Assembly (NCBI GenBank): GCA_902781705.1
Contig: CACZKE010000008.1
Coordinates: forward strand, 62,001-126,000
DNA length: 64,000 bases
Origin: an uncultured Bacteroidia bacterium
GTDB lineage: Bacteria; Bacteroidota; Bacteroidia; Bacteroidales; UBA932
Direction of reading: 5' to 3'
In this document: positions 30,234 to 39,773 of the stretch, piece after piece
How the letters are laid out: every line of letters starts with the position of its first letter
Numbering within the stretch: position 1 is the stretch's first letter
Translations under genes and position numbers: made by a program
Notes under the pieces: generated by a model
The model's input: only the letters and a program-made list of their open reading frames with translations
Databases searched by the model: none
What the model was told of the DNA's origin: nothing

Positions 30234-30234
30234 T

Positions 30235-30295
30235 CGTCGAATGGAAATGTTTGATATATAATAATATAATGAATAAGAGCGACTTACATTCGACG
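30235..30295. repeat. Perfect 9-bp inverted repeat around the start of the GH78-like gene
   Basis: CGTCGAATG at 30235-30243 is the exact reverse complement of CATTCGACG at 30287-30295. The 43 bases between are strongly AT-rich and contain the ATG at 30269; an alternative ATG at 30299 follows just after the right arm. It could be an RNA hairpin in the leader, or two half-sites for a DNA-binding protein flanking a promoter. Confidence 0.45.
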
Positions 30296-32011
30296 CGGAT
30301 GAGCGCATATTACCTCGGCCTGGGCCTTCTCTGCATCGTCTCCGCCTGCAACGCCCCCGTGGAACCCGCCGGCGTGCTGGATTCCGGGTTTGTGACGGAA
30401 TATGTGACCCCGACGCGGGTGATGCTTACGCAAGGGACGGTGGAGGGGGCCGATGTGCTCCTGCAGCCGTACTGCGGGCAGGTGTCCACCAGCGAGGACG
30501 AGGTGGTCCGGATGGAAAAGGGCGGGATGTTCCTGCTGGATTTCGGAACGGAACTCCAGGGCGGTATCCAGATTGTCCGGTCCATCCACGGCTCTCACCA
30601 GGCGGCGCGGTTCCGCCTGGTCCTGGGCGAATCCGTAAGCGAGGCCCTCAGTGACATCAACGATCCGCAGACGACGGCAACGAACGACCATTCCGTCCGG
30701 GACATGGAAATCAGCGTTCCCTGGCTGGGCGTCGCCGAATACGGCAACAGCGGCTTCCGTTTCGCCCGGCTGGAACTGCTCGACGCGGACGGCGGGGAAA
30801 TCGCCCTCCGGGCCGTCCGGGCCATTTCCAAGAAGCGGGACCTTCCGTATCTGGGTTCTTTCAAGTGCAATGACGAGCGTCTGAACGAGATCTGGCAGAC
30901 GGGTGCCTATACGGTGCACCTGTGTATGCAGGACTACCTCTGGGACGGCGTGAAGCGCGACCGCCTGGTCTGGATCGGCGACATGCATCCGGAGGTGATT
31001 GCCGTGAACACGGTCTTCGGCAACCAGCAGGTTGTCCGCAAGAGTCTGGACTATGTGCGGGACAAGACCGCACCCACGGACTGGATGAACGGAATCTGCT
31101 CCTATTCGCTCTGGTGGATCATCCTGCAACATCATCTGTATCAATGGTATGGAGACAAAGCCTACCTGGAGGAGCAGCAGGAATACATGACGGAACTCCT
31201 GCATACGGTGATGCGGAATGTGAAGGATAACAGGGAGGCCTATACCGACGGCCGCTTCATCGACTGGCCCTCCAACGACCAGCCGGCCGTGATCCACGCC
31301 GGTCTGCAGGCGCTCACGGTCCGAGCCCTGGAAGCCGGCGCCGAAGTGGCCGAGTGCCTGAAGGACAGCGCCTTGCAGGCTGAATGCACCGAGGTTGCCA
31401 ACCGGCTCCGGACCTATCTCCCGGACCACGTCGGGAACAGCCAGGCGGCAGCCCTCCTGTCCATCCAGGGAATGCTGGATGCGGAGGAAGCATCGGCCAT
31501 CATCCTGAAGAACGGTCCGGAGAAGTTCACGTCCTTCATGGGCTATTATCTCCTGGAAGCCCTTGCCAAAGGCGGCCATTATGCCGAGGCGATGGACCTC
31601 ATCAAAACCTACTGGGGCCGGATGCTGGAACTCGGCGCCACGACTTTCTGGGAGGACTTCAACTTCAACGATGCCAAGAATGCGGCCCGGATCGACGAGA
31701 TCGTGCCGGAAGAGGACTTTGACATCCATGCCGACGGCGGCGCCTGGTGCTATGTGGGCCTCCGCCACAGTTTCTGCCACGGCTGGGCTTCCGGTCCGAC
31801 GAGCTGGCTCAGCGGGCACGTGCTGGGAATCGAGCCCGTCGGCGTGGGCTTCCGGGAAGTCCGCATCCAGCCGCACCTGGGTAATCTGGAGTGGGCCGAG
31901 GGCACCTTCCCGACCCCGTACGGCGTCATTTCCGTCCGGCATACGAAGAATCCGGATGGCAGCGTCAAGTCCGATGTGAAACTGCCCAAGGGCGTAAAAC
32001 GCGTGAAATGA
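30269..32011 (+). CDS. GH78-like alpha-L-rhamnosidase lipoprotein
   Basis: 580 residues from ATG 30269; ATG 30299 would give a shorter leader (MSAYYLGLGLLCIVSAC), and both end at the same lipobox Cys. A beta domain (about 45-195, MFLLDFGTELQGGIQIVRS) precedes a six-hairpin barrel with DYLWDGVKRDRLVWIGDM, equivalent to the GH78 general-acid region, and a final beta domain (PVGVGFREVRIQPHLG). It is shorter than canonical GH78 enzymes (800-1000 residues) because N-terminal accessory domains are absent, and the acid motif is variant. Its stop overlaps the start of the GH9-GH92 fusion (ATGA). Rhamnosidase activity likely, substrate unknown. Confidence 0.75.
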   Translation: MNKSDLHSTRMSAYYLGLGLLCIVSACNAPVEPAGVLDSGFVTEYVTPTRVMLTQGTVEGADVLLQPYCGQVSTSEDEVVRMEKGGMFLLDFGTELQGGIQIVRSIHGSHQAARFRLVLGESVSEALSDINDPQTTATNDHSVRDMEISVPWLGVAEYGNSGFRFARLELLDADGGEIALRAVRAISKKRDLPYLGSFKCNDERLNEIWQTGAYTVHLCMQDYLWDGVKRDRLVWIGDMHPEVIAVNTVFGNQQVVRKSLDYVRDKTAPTDWMNGICSYSLWWIILQHHLYQWYGDKAYLEEQQEYMTELLHTVMRNVKDNREAYTDGRFIDWPSNDQPAVIHAGLQALTVRALEAGAEVAECLKDSALQAECTEVANRLRTYLPDHVGNSQAAALLSIQGMLDAEEASAIILKNGPEKFTSFMGYYLLEALAKGGHYAEAMDLIKTYWGRMLELGATTFWEDFNFNDAKNAARIDEIVPEEDFDIHADGGAWCYVGLRHSFCHGWASGPTSWLSGHVLGIEPVGVGFREVRIQPHLGNLEWAEGTFPTPYGVISVRHTKNPDGSVKSDVKLPKGVKRVK

Positions 32012-35000
32012 GAAAGATCCTTTCGGGACTGTTCGCATGGACCCTCGTGTCGATGCTGACCGGTTGCGGGGAGCAGCCGGTGCAGGAGTATTCCATGCTG
32101 GACCGCTGGGCGGAGAAGGAGGTCTTTGCCTCCCGCCTGGTGGACGACATGGAAACCGCCGGCGGGTGGACGGTCCTGGAAGGGAATCCCCGGATCGGCT
32201 ATACCGGGGAGAATGTCCATGACGGGAAGCAGGCGCTCCGGGCCCGTTTCTCCCTCGTGGACAGCACGTATATCCTGGCACCGGAACACCGTACTCCATG
32301 GGGCTCTTTCGGCGCCAAACAGGGCGGCTGGAACGGGTTTGCCCTGGAATTCGACGAGCCGCAGGACTGGAGCGGCTACAACCGGATCGCCCTCTGGGCA
32401 TACATCCATCCTTCGAAGAATCAGAGCGTCAGTTTCGCCCTGAGCCTCGTGAACGGAACGCAACCGGACAGCATCCTGAGTCCCGCCCGGGAGACGAACC
32501 TGGACATTCCCCAGGGCCGATGGGTGCAGGTCCTTTGGGAAATCGACTATTTCCGGCGCGACAGCATCCGGCGTTTCGAGATCTCCCAGACCCCGACGGG
32601 CTTCGACCGCTCGATCGGGGAGCAGTACGTGACCATCGACTTCGACGGGCTGGAACTGCAAAAGGTGGAGCCGGACCATTACGAGGGCTGGGATATCCCG
32701 GAAGGGGAGATCGCTTTCTCCCATGCCGGATATCGTCCTACCGACCCCAAAATCGCCCTTGCGGCGGCTTCGGAGGCGGATTCTTTCGTCCTGAAGAACG
32801 AGAAGGGAAGGACCGTCTTTACCGGTACGCCTTCGCCGCTCACGAACAAGGACATTCCTTTTGCGCGGCTGGATTTCAGCGACTGGACGAAACCCGGAAC
32901 CTATACGATCCAGTATGGCGGGGCCGCGTCGGAGCCTTTCCGCATCGGAGAGGATATCTGGAACCGTCCCTTGCAGGCGGCCCTCAACTTTTACCGGAAC
33001 CAGCGCTGCGGCGATGAGGTCCCGGGTGTCCATGGCGTCTGCCATGCGGATGTGATGGGCTTTTACGGGGAGGAGAAGAAACCCGTGAATGGCGGCTGGC
33101 ACGATGCCGGCGACCTTTCCCAGGGGACCTGGCGCACGGCCTATGGCTGCTATGCCCTCTTGACAGCGCTGGAAACCAAGGCCTTGGACGATGAAGTGCT
33201 TCGCGGCGAGATCGCCTGGGGCATGGACTGGCTGCTGAAAACGCGCTTTGCCGACGGCCGCCACATGACCTGGTCCCAGTGCCGGATTTATACGGACGGC
33301 GAAGCCGGAACCTTTGACGATATCGTCCGGCCGGCGGAATATGTCCCGTGGGAACTGTTCCTGACCTCGGCCGTCTTCTCCCGGGCTTCGGCTTTGCTGG
33401 ATCCTGCCCGGAAAGCGGAGTTGGAGAAGGCGGCCCTGGAAGACTGGGAAGCGGCCATGAAGGCTTCCGGCTGGGCAGAGGCATCCTATCTGGAGGCCTC
33501 CTGGGGCGCGGTTTCATCGGCCCTGCTGTATGAATGCAGCCGAGAGGAGCGTTTCAAGACGGCTGCTCTTCGTTTCGGAGACCTGCTCCTGCGCTGCCAG
33601 GAACAGGATTCCGTGGACGGGATTCCCTATGCGGGCTATTTCTATTCGGATACGCGCCGGAAGGAACTTCGGCATTACAACCACGAGGCCTTCTGCGAAG
33701 CGCCCATGCTGGCTTTCAGTGCCCTCTGCCGGGTGTTTCCGGGCCATTCGGCCTCTTGGCGGGAGGGCGCCCGGCTCTACCTGGACGCTTATCTGAAGCC
33801 GGGAAGCCGGATCTCCGCACCCTTCGACCTGCTGCCCTCCGGCATCTATCGCCGGGCCGATATGCAGCAGCCGACCGACCTTCAGCAGTATGAGGCCGGG
33901 ACACAGATCAATGACGCTTACGCCATCCGGACCTTCCCCATCTGGAAAGACCATGTCTTCCACGGAAGTACCAACTTCCATTTGTCCCAGGCCTGGGCGC
34001 TGGCTTCGGCCGCGGCGCTCCTCCAGGACCGCGATGCAATGGGCCTGGTCCAGGAACAACTGGAATGGACACTCGGACGTAATCCGTTCAGTTCCAGTTT
34101 GATGTACGGGGTTGGCTACAACTATGCACCGGACTTCGTGTATTGTACGCACAATATCGTGGGAGCGCTTCCAGTGGGTATCGATTGCTTCCAGGGCGAC
34201 GCGCCCTTCTGGAACGGGACGGCGAATGCAACCTCCCATGAAATCTGGATCGAGCCGGTTTCCCGCTTCGTGGGAACGCTGGCGACCTTCCTGCAGGACA
34301 TGCCTGCAGATGTGGATCTGCACGAGGCCGATCCTTTCATCGGCACCGGCGGGGACGGGCATACATATCCTGGGGCTGCGGCCCCGTTCGGGATGGTCCA
34401 ACTGAGTCCCGATACGCATAACCGCGGCTGGGAGGCGGCTTCGGGTTACCGCGACAAGGATTCGACCCTCATCGGGTTTTCCCACACGCACCTGAGCGGT
34501 ACCGGCGGCGTGGACCTCGGGGATTTCCTCTTTACCCCGTTCCGGGAGGCGGTTCCGTTCTCCAAGAAGGACGAAGTGGCCTATCCGGGGTATTACAGCG
34601 TCCAGACCCAGGGAATCAAGGCGGAATTGACGGCCCTTCCCCGGACGGGCTGCCAGCGCTATACTTTCCAGGGGGAAGGAGAGCGGAAGCTCTGGGTGGA
34701 CCTCCGGTATAACATCGGCGGCACCCATCCGGACCGGATCAGCTTTGACGTCATCTCCGACCGCGTCATCGAAGGCGGCCGGCACGTGGTCGGCTGGGCC
34801 AAGGACCGCTGGATGTTCTTCTCGGCCGCTTTCTCCGTGCCTTTCACCTCCTGTGAGGCCGATGGGGAAGACCGCTACCTGCTTACTTTCCCGGCCGGTA
34901 CGAAAGAGTTGACCGTCACCGTGGGCCTGTCTCCGACAGATGCCCTGGCAGCCCGGCGGAACCGTCTTGCAGAGGCCTCGGACGGCGATTTCGACCGGAT

Positions 35001-37038
35001 TCGGAAGACTTCTGAAGCCCTTTGGAAAGGGCAACTGTCCAAGATTACGGTCGAGGGCGGGACATCGGCCCAGCGGACCAATTTCTATTCGGCCCTGTAT
35101 CACACGCTCATCGCCCCGAACCTGCTCAGCGATGTCGGGAAGCGGCCGTTCTATTCCACCCTTTCGCTTTGGGACACTTTCCGGAGTTGGAACCCGCTGA
35201 TGGTCCTGCTGAATCCGGAGATGATCGGCGACCAGGCGGAGAGCCTTGTCCGGATGTACGGGCGCGACGGGAAACTGCCTCTCTGGGCGCTTGGCGGCGT
35301 GGATGTGGACTGCATGATCGGCTACCACAGCGCATCCGTCATCGCCGATGCCTGGCTGCGGGGGATCCGCACCTTCGACGGGGAAAAGGCCCTCGCCGCG
35401 ATGGTGGCCTCCTCCAACCTGGATCCGGCCTCCGACTGGTATAACGCCCATGGCTATGTCCCTTCGGACTATACGCCGGAATCCGTGTCCAAGACGCTGG
35501 AATTCTGCTACGATGACTGGTGTATCGCCCGGATGGCCGAGTCCCTGGGGCACAAGGACCTGGCGGCGGAATACGACGCCCGCGCCCTCCGCTACCGGAA
35601 TCTTTTCGACCCTTCTACCGGCTTTTTCCGGGGGAAGGAGTCCGACGGCAACTGGCGGGTGCCCTTCGACCCGGTGAGCGGCTCCCGGGACTATACGGAA
35701 GCCATCGCCTGGCAGTACCGTCATTTCGTCCCGCACGACATGCGCGGCTATACGGACCTGATGGGCGGTCCGGAGGCGGTCCGGGCTTCCCTGGATTCCC
35801 TTTTCGAGACAACCTCGGGGCAGCTTCATGACGGAAATATCACGGGCCTCGTGGGCCTGTATGCCCATGGAAACGAGCCCAGCCACGGAACGGCCTGGCT
35901 GTACAGTTATGTGGGACGTCCCTCCGAAACCCAGCGTCGGGTCCGGCAGATGCTGGACGACATGTACCGGCCCGCTCCGGACGGAATCTGCGGCAACGAG
36001 GACTGCGGGCAGATGAGCGCCTGGTACGTGCTCTCCGCCCTGGGCCTGTATCCGGTCTGTCCGGGTTCGGGCGAGTTCGTCCTGGGGGCTCCGCTGTTCA
36101 GGAAGGCGACGGTGTCGCTTCCGAACGGCCGCCGGCTTGTCATCACGGCCGACCATCCTGAACATCCGTATGTGAAGGGTGTTTCCCTAAATGGAAAACC
36201 TGTTGATAGGCAATACATTACCTATGAGGAGATTATGCAGGGCGGAGAACTCTCCTTCCGGCTTTCCGGAAAGCCCTGCTCCGACCGGGACGCCTTGCCG
36301 GCTCCGTATTCCCTCTCGGAAGAGCCCCTGGTTTCCACGCCGTACCTGACGGGGAATCCCCGGTTCTTCGACGGCTCCTTCCCGGTGGAACTCCTGTGCC
36401 GAACGCCGGACGCCCGGATCCATTACACCCTGGACGGGTCCGAGCCCACGGAAGCATCGGCCTTGTACGAAGGACCGTTCTCCGTTACGGAGGATTGCGT
36501 CCTGAAGGCCCGCGCCTTCAAGCCGGGCTGCACGCCGAGCCCGCTGCTCCGCAGTCACATGTTCCCCATCGAATATGTCCCTGCCGTGACGGTAACCGGC
36601 CTGCAGCCGGGATGCCGCTACACCTACCATCGCGGGATGTTCCTGCGGGTTGCCCAGGTGGCCGCTTCGCCGGTTGTCCGCCGGGGTGTCCTTCCGGCTC
36701 CCTCCATCGAGGGGGCAACGGACGAGGACCATTTCGGCTTCATCTTCGAGGGCTATCTGGACGTACCGGAAGAGGGCCTTTGGGAATTCGCCGTCACGAG
36801 TGACGACGGCGCCGTCCTGGAAATCGACGGCCGCCTGGCCGTGAACGGCGACGGCTCGCATGCCAATTACACGGCAACGGGACACATCGCCCTTCGGAAA
36901 GGCCTCCATGCCTTCCGCCTCCTGTACCTGGAGGATTACGAAGGGCAGAACCTCGAATGGGCCTGGAAACGTCCGGGTTCGGACACCTTCGACCCGATCC
37001 CCCCGGACCGAGTCCGTTTTTCGGAAGCGGTTGATTGA
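32008..37038 (+). CDS. GH9-GH92 fusion lipoprotein with CHB_HEX_C and PA14 domains
   Basis: 1676 residues from ATG 32008, overlapping the previous stop; lipoprotein signal TLVSMLTGC. Residues about 35-235 are a beta-sandwich of carbohydrate-binding type (FALEFDEPQDWSGYNRIALW), 240-320 an Ig-like domain of the CelD N-terminal kind, and 325-765 a GH9 (alpha/alpha)6 barrel: GGWHDAGDLSQGTWR with Asp366/Asp369, and a late SHEIWIEP whose Glu745 fits the acid. From residue 772 a complete GH92 begins (HEADPFIGTGGDGHTYPGAA, GNEDCGQMSAWYVLSALGLY with Glu1331), then a CHB_HEX_C-like module and a PA14 domain as in the GH92 at 2798. GH9 enzymes are mostly endo-beta-glucanases or exo-glucosaminidases and GH92 are alpha-mannosidases. 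The joint is seamless, so this is a genuine single reading frame. Confidence 0.9.
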   Translation: MRKILSGLFAWTLVSMLTGCGEQPVQEYSMLDRWAEKEVFASRLVDDMETAGGWTVLEGNPRIGYTGENVHDGKQALRARFSLVDSTYILAPEHRTPWGSFGAKQGGWNGFALEFDEPQDWSGYNRIALWAYIHPSKNQSVSFALSLVNGTQPDSILSPARETNLDIPQGRWVQVLWEIDYFRRDSIRRFEISQTPTGFDRSIGEQYVTIDFDGLELQKVEPDHYEGWDIPEGEIAFSHAGYRPTDPKIALAAASEADSFVLKNEKGRTVFTGTPSPLTNKDIPFARLDFSDWTKPGTYTIQYGGAASEPFRIGEDIWNRPLQAALNFYRNQRCGDEVPGVHGVCHADVMGFYGEEKKPVNGGWHDAGDLSQGTWRTAYGCYALLTALETKALDDEVLRGEIAWGMDWLLKTRFADGRHMTWSQCRIYTDGEAGTFDDIVRPAEYVPWELFLTSAVFSRASALLDPARKAELEKAALEDWEAAMKASGWAEASYLEASWGAVSSALLYECSREERFKTAALRFGDLLLRCQEQDSVDGIPYAGYFYSDTRRKELRHYNHEAFCEAPMLAFSALCRVFPGHSASWREGARLYLDAYLKPGSRISAPFDLLPSGIYRRADMQQPTDLQQYEAGTQINDAYAIRTFPIWKDHVFHGSTNFHLSQAWALASAAALLQDRDAMGLVQEQLEWTLGRNPFSSSLMYGVGYNYAPDFVYCTHNIVGALPVGIDCFQGDAPFWNGTANATSHEIWIEPVSRFVGTLATFLQDMPADVDLHEADPFIGTGGDGHTYPGAAAPFGMVQLSPDTHNRGWEAASGYRDKDSTLIGFSHTHLSGTGGVDLGDFLFTPFREAVPFSKKDEVAYPGYYSVQTQGIKAELTALPRTGCQRYTFQGEGERKLWVDLRYNIGGTHPDRISFDVISDRVIEGGRHVVGWAKDRWMFFSAAFSVPFTSCEADGEDRYLLTFPAGTKELTVTVGLSPTDALAARRNRLAEASDGDFDRIRKTSEALWKGQLSKITVEGGTSAQRTNFYSALYHTLIAPNLLSDVGKRPFYSTLSLWDTFRSWNPLMVLLNPEMIGDQAESLVRMYGRDGKLPLWALGGVDVDCMIGYHSASVIADAWLRGIRTFDGEKALAAMVASSNLDPASDWYNAHGYVPSDYTPESVSKTLEFCYDDWCIARMAESLGHKDLAAEYDARALRYRNLFDPSTGFFRGKESDGNWRVPFDPVSGSRDYTEAIAWQYRHFVPHDMRGYTDLMGGPEAVRASLDSLFETTSGQLHDGNITGLVGLYAHGNEPSHGTAWLYSYVGRPSETQRRVRQMLDDMYRPAPDGICGNEDCGQMSAWYVLSALGLYPVCPGSGEFVLGAPLFRKATVSLPNGRRLVITADHPEHPYVKGVSLNGKPVDRQYITYEEIMQGGELSFRLSGKPCSDRDALPAPYSLSEEPLVSTPYLTGNPRFFDGSFPVELLCRTPDARIHYTLDGSEPTEASALYEGPFSVTEDCVLKARAFKPGCTPSPLLRSHMFPIEYVPAVTVTGLQPGCRYTYHRGMFLRVAQVAASPVVRRGVLPAPSIEGATDEDHFGFIFEGYLDVPEEGLWEFAVTSDDGAVLEIDGRLAVNGDGSHANYTATGHIALRKGLHAFRLLYLEDYEGQNLEWAWKRPGSDTFDPIPPDRVRFSEAVD

Positions 37039-37064
37039 ACGCTGATTACAGAATGTGCCTTGTG

Positions 37065-37072
37065 TATATTTA
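37065..37072 (+). promoter_or_regulatory. -7 promoter-like element before GH127
   Basis: TATATTTA matches TAnnTTTG except the last base. It lies in an AT-rich 63-base gap, 29 bases before the GH127 start. No properly spaced -33 box was found. Confidence 0.4.
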
Positions 37073-37101
37073 CGCAAAGCGGTTTAATTAATAGATTTAT
37101 T

Positions 37102-38979
37102 ATGAGATTGTTACGAATTACGCTCGGCCTGACGTTGTCGGCCATGACCATGCTTTCCTGTACCGGCGGAAAGGAGCCGGCGAACGGAAAACTGATCACC
37201 CCGGTGAGTTTTGCCGATGTCAAGATCGACGACGCCTTCTGGACACCCCAGCTGCTGATCCACAAGGATGTCACCCTGCCCGTGTGCATCGACCAGATCG
37301 AGAACCAGACCGGCCGCATCCGGAATTTCGAGAACGCCGCGAAAGGGGAAGGGGAACATTCCGGGATCTATTTCGACGATTCCGACGTGTACAAGGCCCT
37401 GGAGGGCATGGCCTATTCCCTCCAGATCGAACCGGACCCGGAACTGGAAGCCAAGTGCGACGAGTGGATCGACAAGTTCGCGGCCGCCCAGCAGCCGGAC
37501 GGTTACCTGAACACCTTCTTTACGCTCACGGGGCTGGAGAACCGCTGGGACAACATGGACAAGCACGAGATGTATTGTGCCGGCCACATGACCGAGGCGG
37601 CGGTGGCGTACTACAAGGCGACTGGCAAGCGCAAACTGCTGGATGTGGCCATCCGTTTTGCGGACCACATGATGTCCGTCTTCGGTCCGGAAGGACGCCA
37701 TTGGGTGCCCGGACATGAGGAAATCGAACTGGCTCTGGTCAAACTGTATGAAGTGACCGGCGAGAAGAAGTACCTGGACTTCGCCGGCTGGCTGCTGGAC
37801 CAGCGGGGCCATGGATACGGCTCCTACGGGAAGCATTCCACCCGGGACTGGCCGGAAATCTATTACCAGGATGAGGTCCCGGTCCGCGAGCTTTCCCGGA
37901 TTACCGGTCACGCCGTACGTTCCATGTACCTGTATTGCGGCATGGCCGATGTGGCCGCTTATACCGGCGACAAGGGGCTCACGGATGCCTTGGACCGCCT
38001 GTGGGACCATGTCGTGATGAAGAATATGTACATCACCGGCGGCATCGGCCAATCCTCCCGCAATGAAGGCATTACGGAGGATTACGACCTTCCGAACCTG
38101 ACGGCTTACTGCGAGACCTGCGCTTCCGTGGGCATGGTCCTTTGGAACTGGCGCATGCTCCAGTTCACCGGTGACGGCAAGTATGCCGACGTGATGGAGC
38201 GTTCCCTGTACAACGGAGCCCTGGCGGGCATTTCCCTGAAAGGAGACCGTTTCTTCTATGTGAATCCGCTGGAGTCGGAAGGAAACCATCACCGTCAGGC
38301 CTGGTACGGCTGCGCCTGCTGTCCGAGCCAAATCTGCCGGTTCCTCCCTTCCGTGGGCAATTATGTCTATGGAACCTCGGCGGATGCGCTCTGGGTGAAC
38401 CTGTACATGGGAAGCGAGACGACCGTGAAACTCCGGAACAGGGACATCCGCGTGAAGCAGGAAACCACCTATCCCTGGGACGGTTACATGAAATTGACCC
38501 TGGGCATGGACAAGCCGGTGAAGGCGGCGGTCCGTCTCCGGATCCCGGCCTGGTGCAAGGATTTCACCATCTCCGTGAACGGGGCTGCGGTGACCGCTCC
38601 CGTGCAGGCCGGCTATGCCGTCCTGGATCGGAAATGGGCCGATGGGGACGCCGTTGAACTGGTCCTGGCGATGCCTGTCGAGGAAGTCGCCGCCGATCCC
38701 CGCGTGAAGGAGGATGTCGGGAAACGTGCCGTCCAGCGCGGCCCGATCGTCTATTGTCTGGAAGAGGTGGACAATCCGGACGGCTTCGACGACCTCCGCC
38801 TGACGGAAGATGCCGAGTTCGAACTGAACCCGCTGGACAAGCGCCAGTGGTGGGGACATCCCCTGATGCAGATCAAGGCACAGGCGGGCGGAAAGACGCT
38901 GACCTTCCTTCCGTATTTCGCCTGGGACAACCGGGAAGCCGGGAAAATGAAAGTGTGGATTCCGCTGGAGGAAAAATGA
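37102..38979 (+). CDS. GH127 beta-L-arabinofuranosidase lipoprotein
   Basis: 625 residues from ATG 37102, which gives the lipoprotein signal SAMTMLSC; the upstream in-frame start would put 14 residues before it. The family is recognised from HypBA1-like marks: YFDDSDVYKALEGMAYSLQ, AGHMTEAAVAYYKATGKRKL, and NEGITEDYDLPNLTAYCETC, where Glu322, Glu338 and Cys340 align with the HypBA1 acid/base and zinc ligands, then YGCACCPSQICRFL with Cys406/Cys407 as zinc ligand and nucleophile candidates. GH127 uses a cysteine nucleophile to remove beta-L-arabinofuranose, for example from pectic side chains or hydroxyproline-rich glycoproteins. It overlaps the DUF2490 gene by 4 nt. Confidence 0.9.
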   Translation: MRLLRITLGLTLSAMTMLSCTGGKEPANGKLITPVSFADVKIDDAFWTPQLLIHKDVTLPVCIDQIENQTGRIRNFENAAKGEGEHSGIYFDDSDVYKALEGMAYSLQIEPDPELEAKCDEWIDKFAAAQQPDGYLNTFFTLTGLENRWDNMDKHEMYCAGHMTEAAVAYYKATGKRKLLDVAIRFADHMMSVFGPEGRHWVPGHEEIELALVKLYEVTGEKKYLDFAGWLLDQRGHGYGSYGKHSTRDWPEIYYQDEVPVRELSRITGHAVRSMYLYCGMADVAAYTGDKGLTDALDRLWDHVVMKNMYITGGIGQSSRNEGITEDYDLPNLTAYCETCASVGMVLWNWRMLQFTGDGKYADVMERSLYNGALAGISLKGDRFFYVNPLESEGNHHRQAWYGCACCPSQICRFLPSVGNYVYGTSADALWVNLYMGSETTVKLRNRDIRVKQETTYPWDGYMKLTLGMDKPVKAAVRLRIPAWCKDFTISVNGAAVTAPVQAGYAVLDRKWADGDAVELVLAMPVEEVAADPRVKEDVGKRAVQRGPIVYCLEEVDNPDGFDDLRLTEDAEFELNPLDKRQWWGHPLMQIKAQAGGKTLTFLPYFAWDNREAGKMKVWIPLEEK

Positions 38980-39602
38980 TGAAACGCCTGCTCCCGTTGC
39001 TGCTTTTGTTTCTGACCCCCCTGTGCCTCCGGGCACAGGAGGCGGAAGATAATACCTTCGGGGGCTGGGAATTCATCGAGGTCAACCATGATTTCGGGGA
39101 CAGTCCTTTCTTCGGTTCCTTCTATTTCGAGCACGACAATTACCAGTATCAGCGCCTCGAGTGCTGGTATACCCGGACCACCCTGGGCGTGAAAATCCTT
39201 CCCTGGCTCAAGGCCGATGCGGCCTACGATTTCCTGCAGGAACCGGCTTTCCATACGCACAAACTCAACCTGGACTTGACGGGAAGCCTGAAGCAGGGGA
39301 ATCTGAAGGTCTCCATCCGGGAGCGCTACGTCCACAGCTGGACCCCGGCCACGGGGGAGCAGGGGAATGTCCTCCGTTCCCGCCTGAAACTCCAGTATGC
39401 CTTCCCGGAATCCCGCTGGAGCCCGTATCTAGCGGTGGAGGTGTTCACCTGGGGCGATAACTGGAAGAAGACCCGTCATTACGTGGCCTGCAACTACGAC
39501 TTTTCGGACAAAGTCCAGTTCGAAGCCTACTACCTGTACTATGCCTTTAACGGAATGCCTGCCGAACACGTGATCGGCCTGGGCCTGAACTTTTACCTAT
39601 GA
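38976..39602 (+). CDS. DUF2490 outer-membrane beta-barrel-like protein
   Basis: 208 residues with a type I signal peptide (LLLLFLTPLCLRAQ). The mature part is built of alternating beta strands with aromatic ends (FFGSFYFEHDNYQYQRLECW, RSRLKLQYAFPESRWSPYLA) and ends in a C-terminal strand HVIGLGLNFYL, closing on an aromatic plus Leu, as in Bacteroidetes DUF2490 outer-membrane proteins. Function of the family is unknown. It starts inside the end of GH127 (ATGATGA) and is the only porin-like gene in the window, but it is far too small to be a SusC. Confidence 0.7.
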   Translation: MMKRLLPLLLLFLTPLCLRAQEAEDNTFGGWEFIEVNHDFGDSPFFGSFYFEHDNYQYQRLECWYTRTTLGVKILPWLKADAAYDFLQEPAFHTHKLNLDLTGSLKQGNLKVSIRERYVHSWTPATGEQGNVLRSRLKLQYAFPESRWSPYLAVEVFTWGDNWKKTRHYVACNYDFSDKVQFEAYYLYYAFNGMPAEHVIGLGLNFYL

Positions 39603-39773
39603 TGTGGAATCCCGATGCCGACGTGGAGGCCCTGACCCGGGATTTTACGGATGGTTTATGCCTGGAAAGCCGTGGGCGCGGACAGCGAACTTGTGTACCG
39701 GCTTGACCTTCGCCTCCGGACCCCCGGCGGTTATGACGGATCGCTTCCGGATGCATGGATTTATTTACCTTAG
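39599..39773 (+). pseudogene. Fragments of eroded genes (DUF4838-like tail and an unassigned C-terminal piece)
   Basis: The 181 bases between DUF2490 and GH3 hold two short overlapping reading pieces in different frames. The first (39599-39706, 35 codons) begins MMWNPDADVEALTRDFTDG, resembling the C-terminal part of DUF4838 glycoside-hydrolase-like proteins, then loses similarity. The second (39651-39773, 40 codons) reads VYAWKAVGADSELVYRLDLR and ends in TAG; I cannot assign it. Neither has a signal peptide or a full domain. They look like leftovers of one or two genes after deletions, as with the GH106 relic at 14827. Confidence 0.5.
39766..39773 (+). promoter_or_regulatory. -7 promoter-like element before GH3
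   Basis: TACCTTAG keeps TAnnTTnG and sits 11 bases before the GH3 ATG in a short AT-rich patch (TTATTTACCTTAGTGCAATA). If used, the leader would be very short. One mismatch, so only moderate support. Confidence 0.3.
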
